Assembly (NCBI GenBank): GCA_028293055.1
Contig: JAQGLD010000604.1
Span: 1 to 5,434 of the forward strand
Reading direction: 5' to 3'
Origin: Alphaproteobacteria bacterium
GTDB lineage: Bacteria; Pseudomonadota; Alphaproteobacteria; Sphingomonadales; Sphingomonadaceae
Length of the DNA stretch: 5,434 bases
Part shown: piece by piece, positions 1 through 4,848 of the stretch
Layout of the letters: the number at the start of each line of letters is the position of its first letter
How positions within the stretch are numbered: the first letter of the stretch is position 1
The notes under the pieces: model-generated
Database searches by the model: none
What the model saw: the letters and a program-made list of their open reading frames with translations, nothing else
What the model was told of the DNA's origin: nothing
Position numbers and translations under genes: made by a program

Positions 1-620
1 TTGGCCAGCTCCGCCTGGGCGACCGCCGGAATCATCTCCCCGATCACCTCGCCGATATAGGCGTCGCGATCGTCCCTGCGCTCCTGGGGCAAAGCGTGGA
101 GCGCGAGCAGGGTCGGCACCACCCGCACCGACTCGCTCTCGCCGAGTGCCCGAGCGGCGTCGAGCATCTTGATCTCGGACAATGTGTCGAGGCCGTAGCC
201 CGACTTGATCTCGATCGTGGTCGCTCCGCCCGTCATCATGGCGCGGAGCCGCGGCCGCGCCGCTTCGATCAGCGCCTCGCGGCTGGCCAGCCGCGTCGCC
301 TTGACGGTCGACAGGATTCCGCCCCCGGCGCGCGCGATCGACTCGTAGCTCGCGCCGTTCAGCCTCTGCTCGAACTCGCCGGCGCGGTCTCCGGCGAAGA
401 CGAGATGGGTGTGGCAGTCGATCAGGCCGGGCGTGACCCAGGTGCCGCCGAGATTCTCGAAGCTCCGCGCCTTGTAGCCGGCGAGCTCGACGCGCCGGCC
501 GACGAGGACGATGCGGCCGTCCTGAATGCCGATCGCGCCGTCCTCGATCACCCCGAACGCGCCAGGGACGGAGGGGTCCATCGTCGCGACATGGCAATTG
601 GTCAGCAGCCGATCCCACAT
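1..620 (-). CDS. hutI: Imidazolonepropionase, N-terminal half (runs off left edge)
   Basis: Third enzyme of histidine degradation: a cytosolic, metal-dependent amidohydrolase that hydrolyses 4-imidazolone-5-propanoate to N-formimidoyl-L-glutamate. About 206 residues are present, roughly half the usual ~400. Seen in the translation: the N-terminal NCHVATM typical of HutI (residues 8-14), then VTPGLIDCHTHLVFAGD (62-78) with the HxH metal pair H70/H72. These are followed by RAGEFEQRLNGASYESIARAGGGI (given as positions 79-102), which holds the substrate-binding Arg and Tyr, and by TTIEIKSGYGL (134-144), a HutI signature. H175 in the ALHALP stretch matches the conserved active-site His. The remaining metal ligands lie outside the window. 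The start chosen is the ATG at 620 because it fits the family N-terminus, although no good ribosome site precedes it. The frame stays open upstream to another ATG at 728, which would collide with the divergent hutG-like gene. The pairing with a formimidoylglutamase-type gene supports the call. Confidence 0.5.
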   Translation of the reverse strand, partial: MWDRLLTNCHVATMDPSVPGAFGVIEDGAIGIQDGRIVLVGRRVELAGYKARSFENLGGTWVTPGLIDCHTHLVFAGDRAGEFEQRLNGASYESIARAGGGILSTVKATRLASREALIEAARPRLRAMMTGGATTIEIKSGYGLDTLSEIKMLDAARALGESESVRVVPTLLALHALPQERRDDRDAYIGEVIGEMIPAVAQAELA

Positions 621-744
621 AGGGTCGAAGTCGGCCAGCTTTGCGCGCGTGACAAGGGGAGATTTCGTGCCGGGCAAGGCGCAAGGACGAGCGATCGACT
701 CTACCGGGGTCGCTTCCTGACACGGCATGGGGGTAAGGCAAGCC
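621..744. other. Divergent hutI/hutG intergenic region
   Basis: The 124-base spacer must carry the start signals for both hut genes unless they are served from outside the window. I find no convincing -35/-10 pair and no HutC-type operator palindrome. It contains only short repeats of the AAGG type, for example two GCAAGG-like copies around 675-687. The minus-strand hutI frame is open through it for 36 codons back to an ATG at 728. The CATG at 726-729 therefore provides a potential start in both directions. Confidence 0.5.
734..738 (+). promoter_or_regulatory. Ribosome binding site deciding the hutG start
   Basis: TAAGG lies six bases before the ATG at 745. This favours 745 over the upstream in-frame ATG at 727, which has no purine-rich site at a usable distance. 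Confidence 0.5.
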
Positions 745-1653
745 ATGGCCTGGAAATCGATCGCCGACCTGCTGTCGGATCAAGGGGAGTTGGCGCTGCT
801 CGGCGCGCCGATGGAAGCCGGTTCGGTCACTCCGGGCCGCTGCGATCTCGCGCCCGAGACGGTGCGGCGGGCGCTGCGCCGGTTCAGCACTTATGATGTC
901 GAGACTGGCCGGTCGCTCGACCTCGCGCTGGCCGATCATGGCGATGTCCCGGTCCAGGGGCTGATGCCGGCCGACGGCTTCGCGCCGATCCGCGACGCGG
1001 TCTCCCGCTGCACTGGGGCACACGCCCTCACCCTGCTGATCGGCGGCAACAATGCAGTGACCCGGCCGGCGGCGCACGGTCTCGGGCCGCGGCTCGACGC
1101 GGTCGGGCTGATCACGCTCGACGCCCATTTCGACATGCGCGGCACCGAGGACGGGCCGATGAACGGCAACCCGGTGCGCTGCCTGATCGAGGACGGCCTG
1201 CCGGGACGCAATATCTGCCAGATCGGTCTCGCGCCCTTCGCCAATACCGTGGAGATGCACCGCGACGCCCGTGCCGCCGGAGCGTCGACCTGGACGATCC
1301 GCCAATGCCTCGGTCAAGGGATCGAGGCGATCATCGACGAGGCGCTGGCCAGGCTCGCCCATGTCGAGGCCGTGATCGTCGATTTCGATATCGATGTGAT
1401 CGATCGCGGCCAACTGCCGGGAGCGCCGGGCGCGCGGCCCGGCGGAATGCCGGTGGCGATGTTCTTCGCTGCGGCGCGGCGGCTCGCGGCCGAGCCGAAG
1501 GTGGGGCTGGTCGACCTTACCGAATATGATCCGAGCCTCGATGTCGGGGAGATCAGCGCGCTCACCGCCGGCCGCTGGGTGTGCGAAATCCTCGCCGGCT
1601 ACGACTCGCGCGCTTGCGCCGGGCCCGCAGCACCGGCAGGGATCGGGCGATGA
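745..1653 (+). CDS. hutG: Arginase-family formimidoylglutamase-like protein
   Basis: Probable ureohydrolase acting on N-formimidoyl-L-glutamate (to L-glutamate plus formamide), the step after HutI. The 302-residue length fits the arginase/agmatinase/HutG family. Landmarks seen: GGNN (100-103), LDAHFD (125-130), [12 protein letters not shown] (140-151), DFDIDVID (213-220), [10 protein letters not shown] (225-234) and LTEYDP (258-263). D126, H128, D130, D215 and D217 match the usual Mn ligands. The family's GGDH is replaced by GGNN, so the ligand His becomes N103, and the Ser before the D-x-D pair becomes Asp. The start at 745 is preferred because TAAGG at 734-738 sits six bases upstream; an ATG at 727 would add six residues but lacks such a site. 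The stop overlaps the next gene by ATGA. The substrate is inferred from the neighbouring divergent hutI. The changed motif leaves room for a different amidino- or imino-hydrolase, or a weakly active homologue. Confidence 0.5.
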   Translation: MAWKSIADLLSDQGELALLGAPMEAGSVTPGRCDLAPETVRRALRRFSTYDVETGRSLDLALADHGDVPVQGLMPADGFAPIRDAVSRCTGAHALTLLIGGNNAVTRPAAHGLGPRLDAVGLITLDAHFDMRGTEDGPMNGNPVRCLIEDGLPGRNICQIGLAPFANTVEMHRDARAAGASTWTIRQCLGQGIEAIIDEALARLAHVEAVIVDFDIDVIDRGQLPGAPGARPGGMPVAMFFAAARRLAAEPKVGLVDLTEYDPSLDVGEISALTAGRWVCEILAGYDSRACAGPAAPAGIGR

Positions 1654-2129
1654 GCGACGACATCGAGAATTTCCGGCTGGCGATGCGCCGCGTCGCCTCG
1701 ACGGTCAATGTGATCAGCATCTGCGTCGAAGGCAGGCCGATGGGGATCACCGCGACCGCGATGTCGGCCTTGTCGATGGATCCGGCGAGCCTGCTCGTCT
1801 GCATCAACCAGGCCGCTTCGCTGCATGGCTCGCTCGCCGACGTCTCGCACTTCTGCGTCAACGTCCTTCATCGCTCGCAGGAGGGCATGGCGCGGATGTT
1901 CGCGGATTCGCGCCAACATGCCCTGCGATTCACCGAAGGCTGGACGGTCGATTGCGAGCGCGCGCCTCGGCTGATGGAGGCCCAGGCCTCGATCCTCTGC
2001 CGTCGCACCGACCAGCACCGCTTCGGCACCCACTCGATCTTCATCGGCGTGGTCGAGGAAGTCGCGGTGCGCGACGATGTCGATCCCCTGGTCTATCTCA
2101 ACGGCTTTTACGGCGAGGTCGCGGCCTGA
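1650..2129 (+). CDS. Flavin reductase-like (DIM6/NTAB) family protein
   Basis: A 159-residue FMN/FAD-binding protein of the flavin reductase-like domain family (the HpaC/NTA-monooxygenase component B group). Such proteins reduce free flavin with NAD(P)H for a partner monooxygenase, or simply bind FMN. Seen: GITATAMSALSMDPASLLVCIN (31-52) in the flavin-phosphate binding position, FCVNVL (68-73), GTHSIFIGVVEEV (126-138, matching the family's G-D/T-H-x-I-F-I-G) and PLVYLNGFYG (146-155) near the C-terminus. The length is typical of a single-domain member. The ATG shares bases 1650-1653 (ATGA) with the stop of the hutG-like gene, and only a weak CAGGGA-type site precedes it, so translational coupling is likely. 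No oxygenase partner is visible in the window. The fold is well supported; the physiological partner is unknown and the link to histidine breakdown is only positional. Confidence 0.5.
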   Translation: MSDDIENFRLAMRRVASTVNVISICVEGRPMGITATAMSALSMDPASLLVCINQAASLHGSLADVSHFCVNVLHRSQEGMARMFADSRQHALRFTEGWTVDCERAPRLMEAQASILCRRTDQHRFGTHSIFIGVVEEVAVRDDVDPLVYLNGFYGEVAA

Positions 2130-2155
2130 CGGCCACTCCAGTCACTCCTCGATCC

Positions 2156-2224
2156 CGTCATTCCAGCGAAAGCCGGCTCTCGTGAGCCAGGAAGAAAGCG
2201 GGATTCCTGCTCGCAGGAATGACG
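2156..2224. repeat. REP/MITE-like inverted repeat
   Basis: The element is bounded by CGTCATTCC (2156-2164) and its exact reverse complement GGAATGACG (2216-2224). Nested inside are GGCTC/GAGCC (2175-2179 and 2184-2188, loop TCGT) and a perfect ATTCCTGC/GCAGGAAT hairpin (2203-2210 and 2213-2220). The left half also contains an imperfect CCAGC-GAAA-GCCGG stem. Read on the minus strand, the element gives the AFAGMTG peptide that is a familiar false-translation product of this class of proteobacterial intergenic repeat. It sits between two convergent genes, a usual place for such repeats. Whether it is mobile, or merely a scattered palindromic repeat, cannot be told from one copy. Confidence 0.5.
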
Positions 2225-2257
2225 AAAAGCGGCTGATGCAATCCCGAAGGAGTTGAC

Positions 2258-2286
2258 AAAAAAAAGCCCCTCCCGGGGGAGGGGCT
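2258..2286 (-). terminator. Intrinsic terminator of ino1, possibly bidirectional
   Basis: AGCCCCTCCC (2265-2274) pairs perfectly with GGGAGGGGCT (2277-2286). On the minus strand the hairpin is followed by eight T (plus-strand A run 2258-2265), and it begins 28 bases past the ino1 stop, so it is a textbook Rho-independent terminator for ino1. On the plus strand the stem is followed only by CTCTTT, a poorer tail that may still stop transcription from the hutG-flavin reductase pair. Confidence 0.5.
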
Positions 2287-2313
2287 CTCTTTGAATGTCC
2301 GCAATTCGAGGGC

Positions 2314-3420
2314 TCAGCCGCGGATGAAGGCTTCGAGCGCGTCGTGGGCCTGATCGTCGGGGATCTGGCGGGGCGGATGCTTGCAGAAATAGGAGGCGGC
2401 CGGATAGATCGGACCGCCGATGCCGCGGTCCTTGGCGATCTTGGCGCAGCGGATCATGTCGATCGCGACTCCGGCCGAGTTCGGGCTGTCCTCGACCGAG
2501 AGACGCATTTCCAGGTTCATCGGCACGCCGCCGAACAGCAGGCCTTCCATGCGCAGGAAGCAGACCTTGTTGTCGTTCTGCCAAGCGACATAGTCGGACG
2601 GGCCGACATGGATGTTCTCGTCCTCGAGCCGGTGCGCGGCGACCGATTGCACCGCCTCGGTCTTCGAGATCTTCTTCGAAGCGAGCCGGCCCTTGTTGGT
2701 CATGTTGAGGAAGTCGGTATTGCCGCCGGTGTTGAGCTGGTAGGTTCGCTCCAGCTTCACGCCCCTCTTGTGGAAGAGGTCGGTCAGCACCCGGTGGACG
2801 ATGGTCGCCCCGAGCTGCGCCTTGATGTCGTCGCCGATGATCGGCACGCCGGCATCCTCGAAGCGCTTGGCCCAGCCGGGATTGCTGGCGATGAACACCG
2901 GGATGTTGTTGACGAAGGCGACCCCGGCCTCGAGCGCGCATTCGGCGTAGAATTCGGTCGCCTTCTGGCTGCCCACCGGCAGATAGTTCAAGAGGACATC
3001 GGTCTCGGTCTCGCGAAGCCGGGCGACGACCGCGGCGCGGTCCGGCTCGGCAGCGTCGGAGAGCAGGAAGGTCCGCGCGTCCGGCCACTCGGCCATATGC
3101 TCTGAATAGCCGTCGAGGACATGACCCATCTCGACCGTCACCCCGGATTGCGGGACATGGTCGCAGAACACGGCGGTGCAATTGGGCTTCTCGAAGATCG
3201 CCTCGGCGACATCCTTGCCAACCTTGCGCCGGTCGACATCCCAGGCCGCGACCACCTTGATGTCCTTGGGGCGATAGCCGCCAAGGTCCCAGTGCATCAG
3301 GCCGATCTGCTCGTTGGCGCCGCCATTCTGATAATGAGCAATGCCCTGGACGAGCGAGGAAGCGCAGTTGCCTACGCCAAGGATTGCGATGTTGATCGCG
3401 CGTGGATCGTGGAGGCTCAT
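2314..3420 (-). CDS. ino1: myo-Inositol-1-phosphate synthase
   Basis: NAD-dependent cytosolic enzyme that converts D-glucose 6-phosphate to 1D-myo-inositol 3-phosphate, the only de novo route to inositol. The complete 368-residue protein has the length of the short bacterial (actinobacterial-type) class rather than the ~530-residue eukaryotic form. Seen: Rossmann motif GVGNCASSLVQG (15-26), LLNYLPVGSQKATEFYAECAL (143-163), FVNNIPVFIAS (169-179), the active-site GDDIKAQLGATIVHR (196-210) and LNTGGNTDFLNM (229-240) followed by K-rich TNKGRLASKKISKTEAV (241-257). No key residue appears to be missing. The ATG at 3420 starts just before the Rossmann strand and is the natural choice, although its ribosome site (GGTGG, four bases upstream) is weak. 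It converges on the flavin reductase gene and is closed by the terminator at 2258-2286. The product would feed inositol lipids, glycoconjugates or compatible solutes; the nearby phosphatase and glycosyltransferase make an inositol-containing glycoconjugate an attractive but unproven end use. Confidence 0.5.
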   Translation of the reverse strand: MSLHDPRAINIAILGVGNCASSLVQGIAHYQNGGANEQIGLMHWDLGGYRPKDIKVVAAWDVDRRKVGKDVAEAIFEKPNCTAVFCDHVPQSGVTVEMGHVLDGYSEHMAEWPDARTFLLSDAAEPDRAAVVARLRETETDVLLNYLPVGSQKATEFYAECALEAGVAFVNNIPVFIASNPGWAKRFEDAGVPIIGDDIKAQLGATIVHRVLTDLFHKRGVKLERTYQLNTGGNTDFLNMTNKGRLASKKISKTEAVQSVAAHRLEDENIHVGPSDYVAWQNDNKVCFLRMEGLLFGGVPMNLEMRLSVEDSPNSAGVAIDMIRCAKIAKDRGIGGPIYPAASYFCKHPPRQIPDDQAHDALEAFIRG

Positions 3421-3431
3421 CGGGCCACCGC

Positions 3432-3451
3432 CGCCCGCCGTTGGGCGGGCG
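3432..3451 (-). promoter_or_regulatory. GC hairpin in the presumed ino1 mRNA leader
   Basis: CGCCCGCC (3432-3439) and GGCGGGCG (3444-3451) form a perfect eight-pair stem with a four-base loop, ending 11 bases before the ino1 start codon. It has no T run, so it is not a terminator. A stem this close to the weak ribosome site could limit translation initiation or stabilise the mRNA; either role is inference. Confidence 0.5.
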
Positions 3452-3472
3452 AATGAAGTTCAATCATTTCAG

Positions 3473-3501
3473 CACAAAATCCGCAAAGTGGAGTGGGTCA
3501 A
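3473..3501 (-). promoter_or_regulatory. Weak candidate promoter for ino1
   Basis: On the minus strand TTGACC (3501-3496) resembles an alphaproteobacterial -35 box. At 16-17 bases there is only a T-rich TTTTGT/TTTGTG in the -10 position, a poor match. It would start transcription about 45 bases before ino1, upstream of the GC hairpin. Low confidence. Confidence 0.5.
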
Positions 3502-3641
3502 TTGGCGCACTCGCATGGTGTGGGGCAAGCCCTAAACGCGCTCGGGTGAAGCAGAAAGTCACTCTATTGTCAAAATCCTGTAACGTATCGATCGCGCTGT
3601 CGGGCCCGCCGGGGAAGGCTCAGGCTATCCGATCGCTCTCG

Positions 3642-3800
3642 CTAGGGCCCATGTTCGGCCGGATGAGGCCGTGTCTTTTCAACGATTTGGCCGGGCCTCC
3701 GCAAGAAGGGGCCGGCAATACCCGACCGCTCGAGCGCGATTCGCGATTCGCGCGTCGATTCGTTTTCGGGGCCGCTCCGCAGCGTCGCGCATTCGATCAT
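3642..3800 (-). CDS. Possible small ORF, 52 residues, unknown
   Basis: An ATG at 3800 is preceded by a good ribosome-site match (GGAGGGG about eight bases upstream) and the frame closes at a TAG at 3644-3642. The peptide is charged, rich in Arg and Glu, with no hydrophobic segment and no motif I recognise. It lies between the phosphatase and ino1 in their direction. The ribosome site is the only positive evidence; the reading frame may be chance in GC-rich DNA. Confidence 0.5.
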   Translation of the reverse strand: MIECATLRSGPENESTRESRIALERSGIAGPFLRRPGQIVEKTRPHPAEHGP

Positions 3801-3927
3801 GGATTTCCCCTCCGCCCGATGGAACGACCGGCCGTCGAGCCAGCCAGCATAGTCTATTTCGGCCGGCGGGCAAATGCCGGCTTCGTTCGCTGCGGTTTCA
3901 AGGGCGCGGCGGGGCCGGTTGCGGGGC

Positions 3928-4527
3928 TTATTGATAGAGCCGTTCGTTGACGGTCATGATCCGCGCGCCCCACGCGCCGAGCGCAATCCGGGAGACCGAG
4001 GCGGGGTCGATGTCGAAGCGGAGCATGTGATCGAGCGGCAGCCCGAGATGATGGGCGATGATCCCGCGGATGATGTCGCAATGGCTGACGCAGGCGACCA
4101 TCTCGCCATTGTGCCCGGCGGCGATCTCGGAGAGCGCTGCGACGCCTCGCTCCACCGCTTCGGTCATGCTTTCGCCCGAAGGCGGGCGGGCGCTGCCCCT
4201 TGCCTCGTTCCATTCGGACCAGGCGGAATCGCCCTCGAGGTGGTCGAAGGCCGATCCGGTCCAGTCGCCAAAGTCTATCTCGTCGAGGCCATCCGCGATC
4301 TCGACCTTGATGTCGTGCGGCTCGGCGATCGTTCGGGCGGTGTAATAAGCGCGCTCGCGCGGGCTCGCATAGACCGCTGCGAGCGGCTCGATCGAGAGCA
4401 GGTCGGCGACGATCTCCGCTTGTTCGAGGCCCTCGCCGCTCAGCGCCACGTCGCGTCGTCGGCCACTCAGCACGCGGCCAAGCTCGACATGCGCGGCGTG
4501 CCGGATGAGGAGGATGGTTGCAGTCAC
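3928..4527 (-). CDS. Histidine phosphatase family protein (phosphoglycerate mutase-like)
   Basis: A 199-residue cytosolic phosphatase or phosphomutase of the histidine phosphatase superfamily, in which a catalytic His is transiently phosphorylated. Seen: ILLIRHAAH (5-13) with catalytic R9-H10, but RHA rather than the usual RHG; SPRERAYYTA (55-64) with the conserved second Arg; DEIDFGDWTG (82-91) with the likely general acid E83; PPSGESM (115-121); and VSHCDIIR (147-154) with the second catalytic His H149. The length is normal for the small phosphatase branch. The GTG at 4527 is chosen because the family's first strand starts immediately after it; the frame stays open upstream to 4842 but that extension has no family character and covers an intergenic region. 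The substrate is not determinable here. Its position beside ino1 and a glycosyltransferase suggests a sugar or inositol phosphate (inference). It is divergent from the glycosyltransferase. Confidence 0.5.
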   Translation of the reverse strand: MTATILLIRHAAHVELGRVLSGRRRDVALSGEGLEQAEIVADLLSIEPLAAVYASPRERAYYTARTIAEPHDIKVEIADGLDEIDFGDWTGSAFDHLEGDSAWSEWNEARGSARPPSGESMTEAVERGVAALSEIAAGHNGEMVACVSHCDIIRGIIAHHLGLPLDHMLRFDIDPASVSRIALGAWGARIMTVNERLYQ

Positions 4528-4572
4528 CTGGTGATCGATACCGCCGTGAAACGAAGCCGATTGCGCTGGGCC

Positions 4573-4597
4573 AACCGACCGGCCGCGCGCCGGTTCC
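4573..4597 (-). promoter_or_regulatory. ECF-sigma-like promoter for the phosphatase gene
   Basis: On the minus strand GGAAC (4597-4593) and GGTT (4576-4573) are separated by 16 bases. This matches the -35 element and spacing of EcfG-type general-stress promoters (GGAAC-N16/17-CGTT) with one mismatch in the -10. It lies 45 bases before the GTG start. No -10 of the housekeeping type competes here. An oppositely oriented near-copy of the two boxes lies at 4651-4677. Confidence 0.5.
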
Positions 4598-4650
4598 ATT
4601 CGCGCGATTGCGCGGAATCCTGCACGCTCCGCCGGGGTCCGCGGGCGTCC

Positions 4651-4677
4651 GGAACAAAGCGTCCGATCCAGGGTTGG
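4651..4677 (+). promoter_or_regulatory. ECF-sigma-like promoter towards the glycosyltransferase
   Basis: GGAAC (4651-4655), 16 bases, then GGTTGG (4672-4677): the same two boxes and spacing as the minus-strand site at 4573-4597. It would drive the possible leader peptide at 4753 and the glycosyltransferase at 4845, giving a leader of about 70 bases before the first and about 160 before the second. The sigma-factor assignment is inference from the consensus. Confidence 0.5.
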
Positions 4678-4752
4678 ATGAGCTTGAAGAATAGCCTCGT
4701 GCCCGTGGCAAGACCGAAACCATAAAGATCCGAAATCGAAGAGGGGGGTGAG

Positions 4753-4848
4753 TTGGCCGTTTCCAACCTGTTCAGCGCCGTCGCCGTTTCGAGCGCGCCG
4801 CTGCTTGCTTCGCCGGCCCAGGCGAGCCCCGCGCGAGGGCAATCATGA
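4753..4848 (+). CDS. Possible 31-residue leader peptide upstream of the glycosyltransferase
   Basis: A TTG at 4753 follows a purine-rich GAGGGGGG (4741-4748), a strong ribosome-site candidate. The frame reads through a mildly hydrophobic, Ala/Ser/Val-rich stretch with ASPAQAS near its end, resembling a signal-peptide cleavage region. It stops at a TGA (4846-4848) that shares ATGA with the glycosyltransferase start. The upstream frame is closed by TAA at 4723-4725, so TTG is the only reasonable start. It may be a short translated leader that couples ribosomes to the next gene. Against it: a rare start codon, small size, and the glycosyltransferase has its own ribosome site. Confidence 0.5.
   Translation: MAVSNLFSAVAVSSAPLLASPAQASPARGQS
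4835..4839 (+). promoter_or_regulatory. Ribosome binding site of the glycosyltransferase
   Basis: GAGGG lies five bases before the ATG at 4845 and fixes that start. It is located inside the end of the candidate leader-peptide frame. Confidence 0.5.

Larger units (their letters stand above)
3421..3927. other. 507-base region without a convincing gene
   Basis: This gap separates ino1 from the end of the phosphatase gene; both are on the minus strand. The part at 3451-3600 is visibly richer in A and T than the rest of the window and probably holds the ino1 promoter region. The part at 3601-3927 is GC-rich with short repeats, including GCGATTC twice in tandem (3736-3749) and a GCCGGC/GCCGGC stem (3862-3867 and 3876-3881). 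A plus-strand open frame crosses the gap but has unlike codon use and no recognisable motif. No tRNA or known RNA fold is apparent, and no intrinsic terminator is visible after the phosphatase stop. Confidence 0.5.
4528..4844. other. Divergent spacer between phosphatase and glycosyltransferase
   Basis: 317 bases between the two divergent starts. It holds the two opposed ECF-like promoters, an A-rich patch (about 4709-4740) and the candidate leader-peptide frame near the right end. Long minus-strand frames cross it but look like non-coding extensions. One of them ends in a TGA (4526-4524) that overlaps the phosphatase GTG. Confidence 0.5.

Noticed and set aside
96..896. Plus-strand frame of 266 codons opposite hutI
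   Set aside because: It is antisense to the clear HutI translation, crosses the hut spacer into the hutG-like gene and has no recognisable motif.
2253..2258. TTGACA as a -35 promoter box
   Set aside because: It directly abuts the terminator A run and stem; no -10 box follows and no plus-strand gene lies downstream.
2344..3105. Plus-strand frame of 253 codons opposite ino1
   Set aside because: Antisense shadow of the complete and well-conserved ino1.
3568..3573. TTGACA on the minus strand upstream of ino1
   Set aside because: The -35 is perfect but at 16-18 bases there is only TTCACC-like sequence, with no acceptable -10.
3736..3760. Tandem GCGATTC repeats as a possible iteron or operator
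   Set aside because: Only two exact copies plus a degenerate third; too few for an origin or an array in GC-rich DNA.
3453..3950. Plus-strand frame across the gap upstream of ino1, starting MKFNHF
   Set aside because: The start looks protein-like and a GGGCGGGCGA sequence precedes it, but the codons lack the G/C-ending bias of real genes here, the sequence has no domain, and the frame runs into the end of the phosphatase gene.
4528..4842. Upstream extension of the histidine phosphatase to a 304-residue protein
   Set aside because: The added 105 residues have no family character, cover the divergent spacer and would leave no room for the glycosyltransferase promoter; family members begin right after the GTG at 4527.
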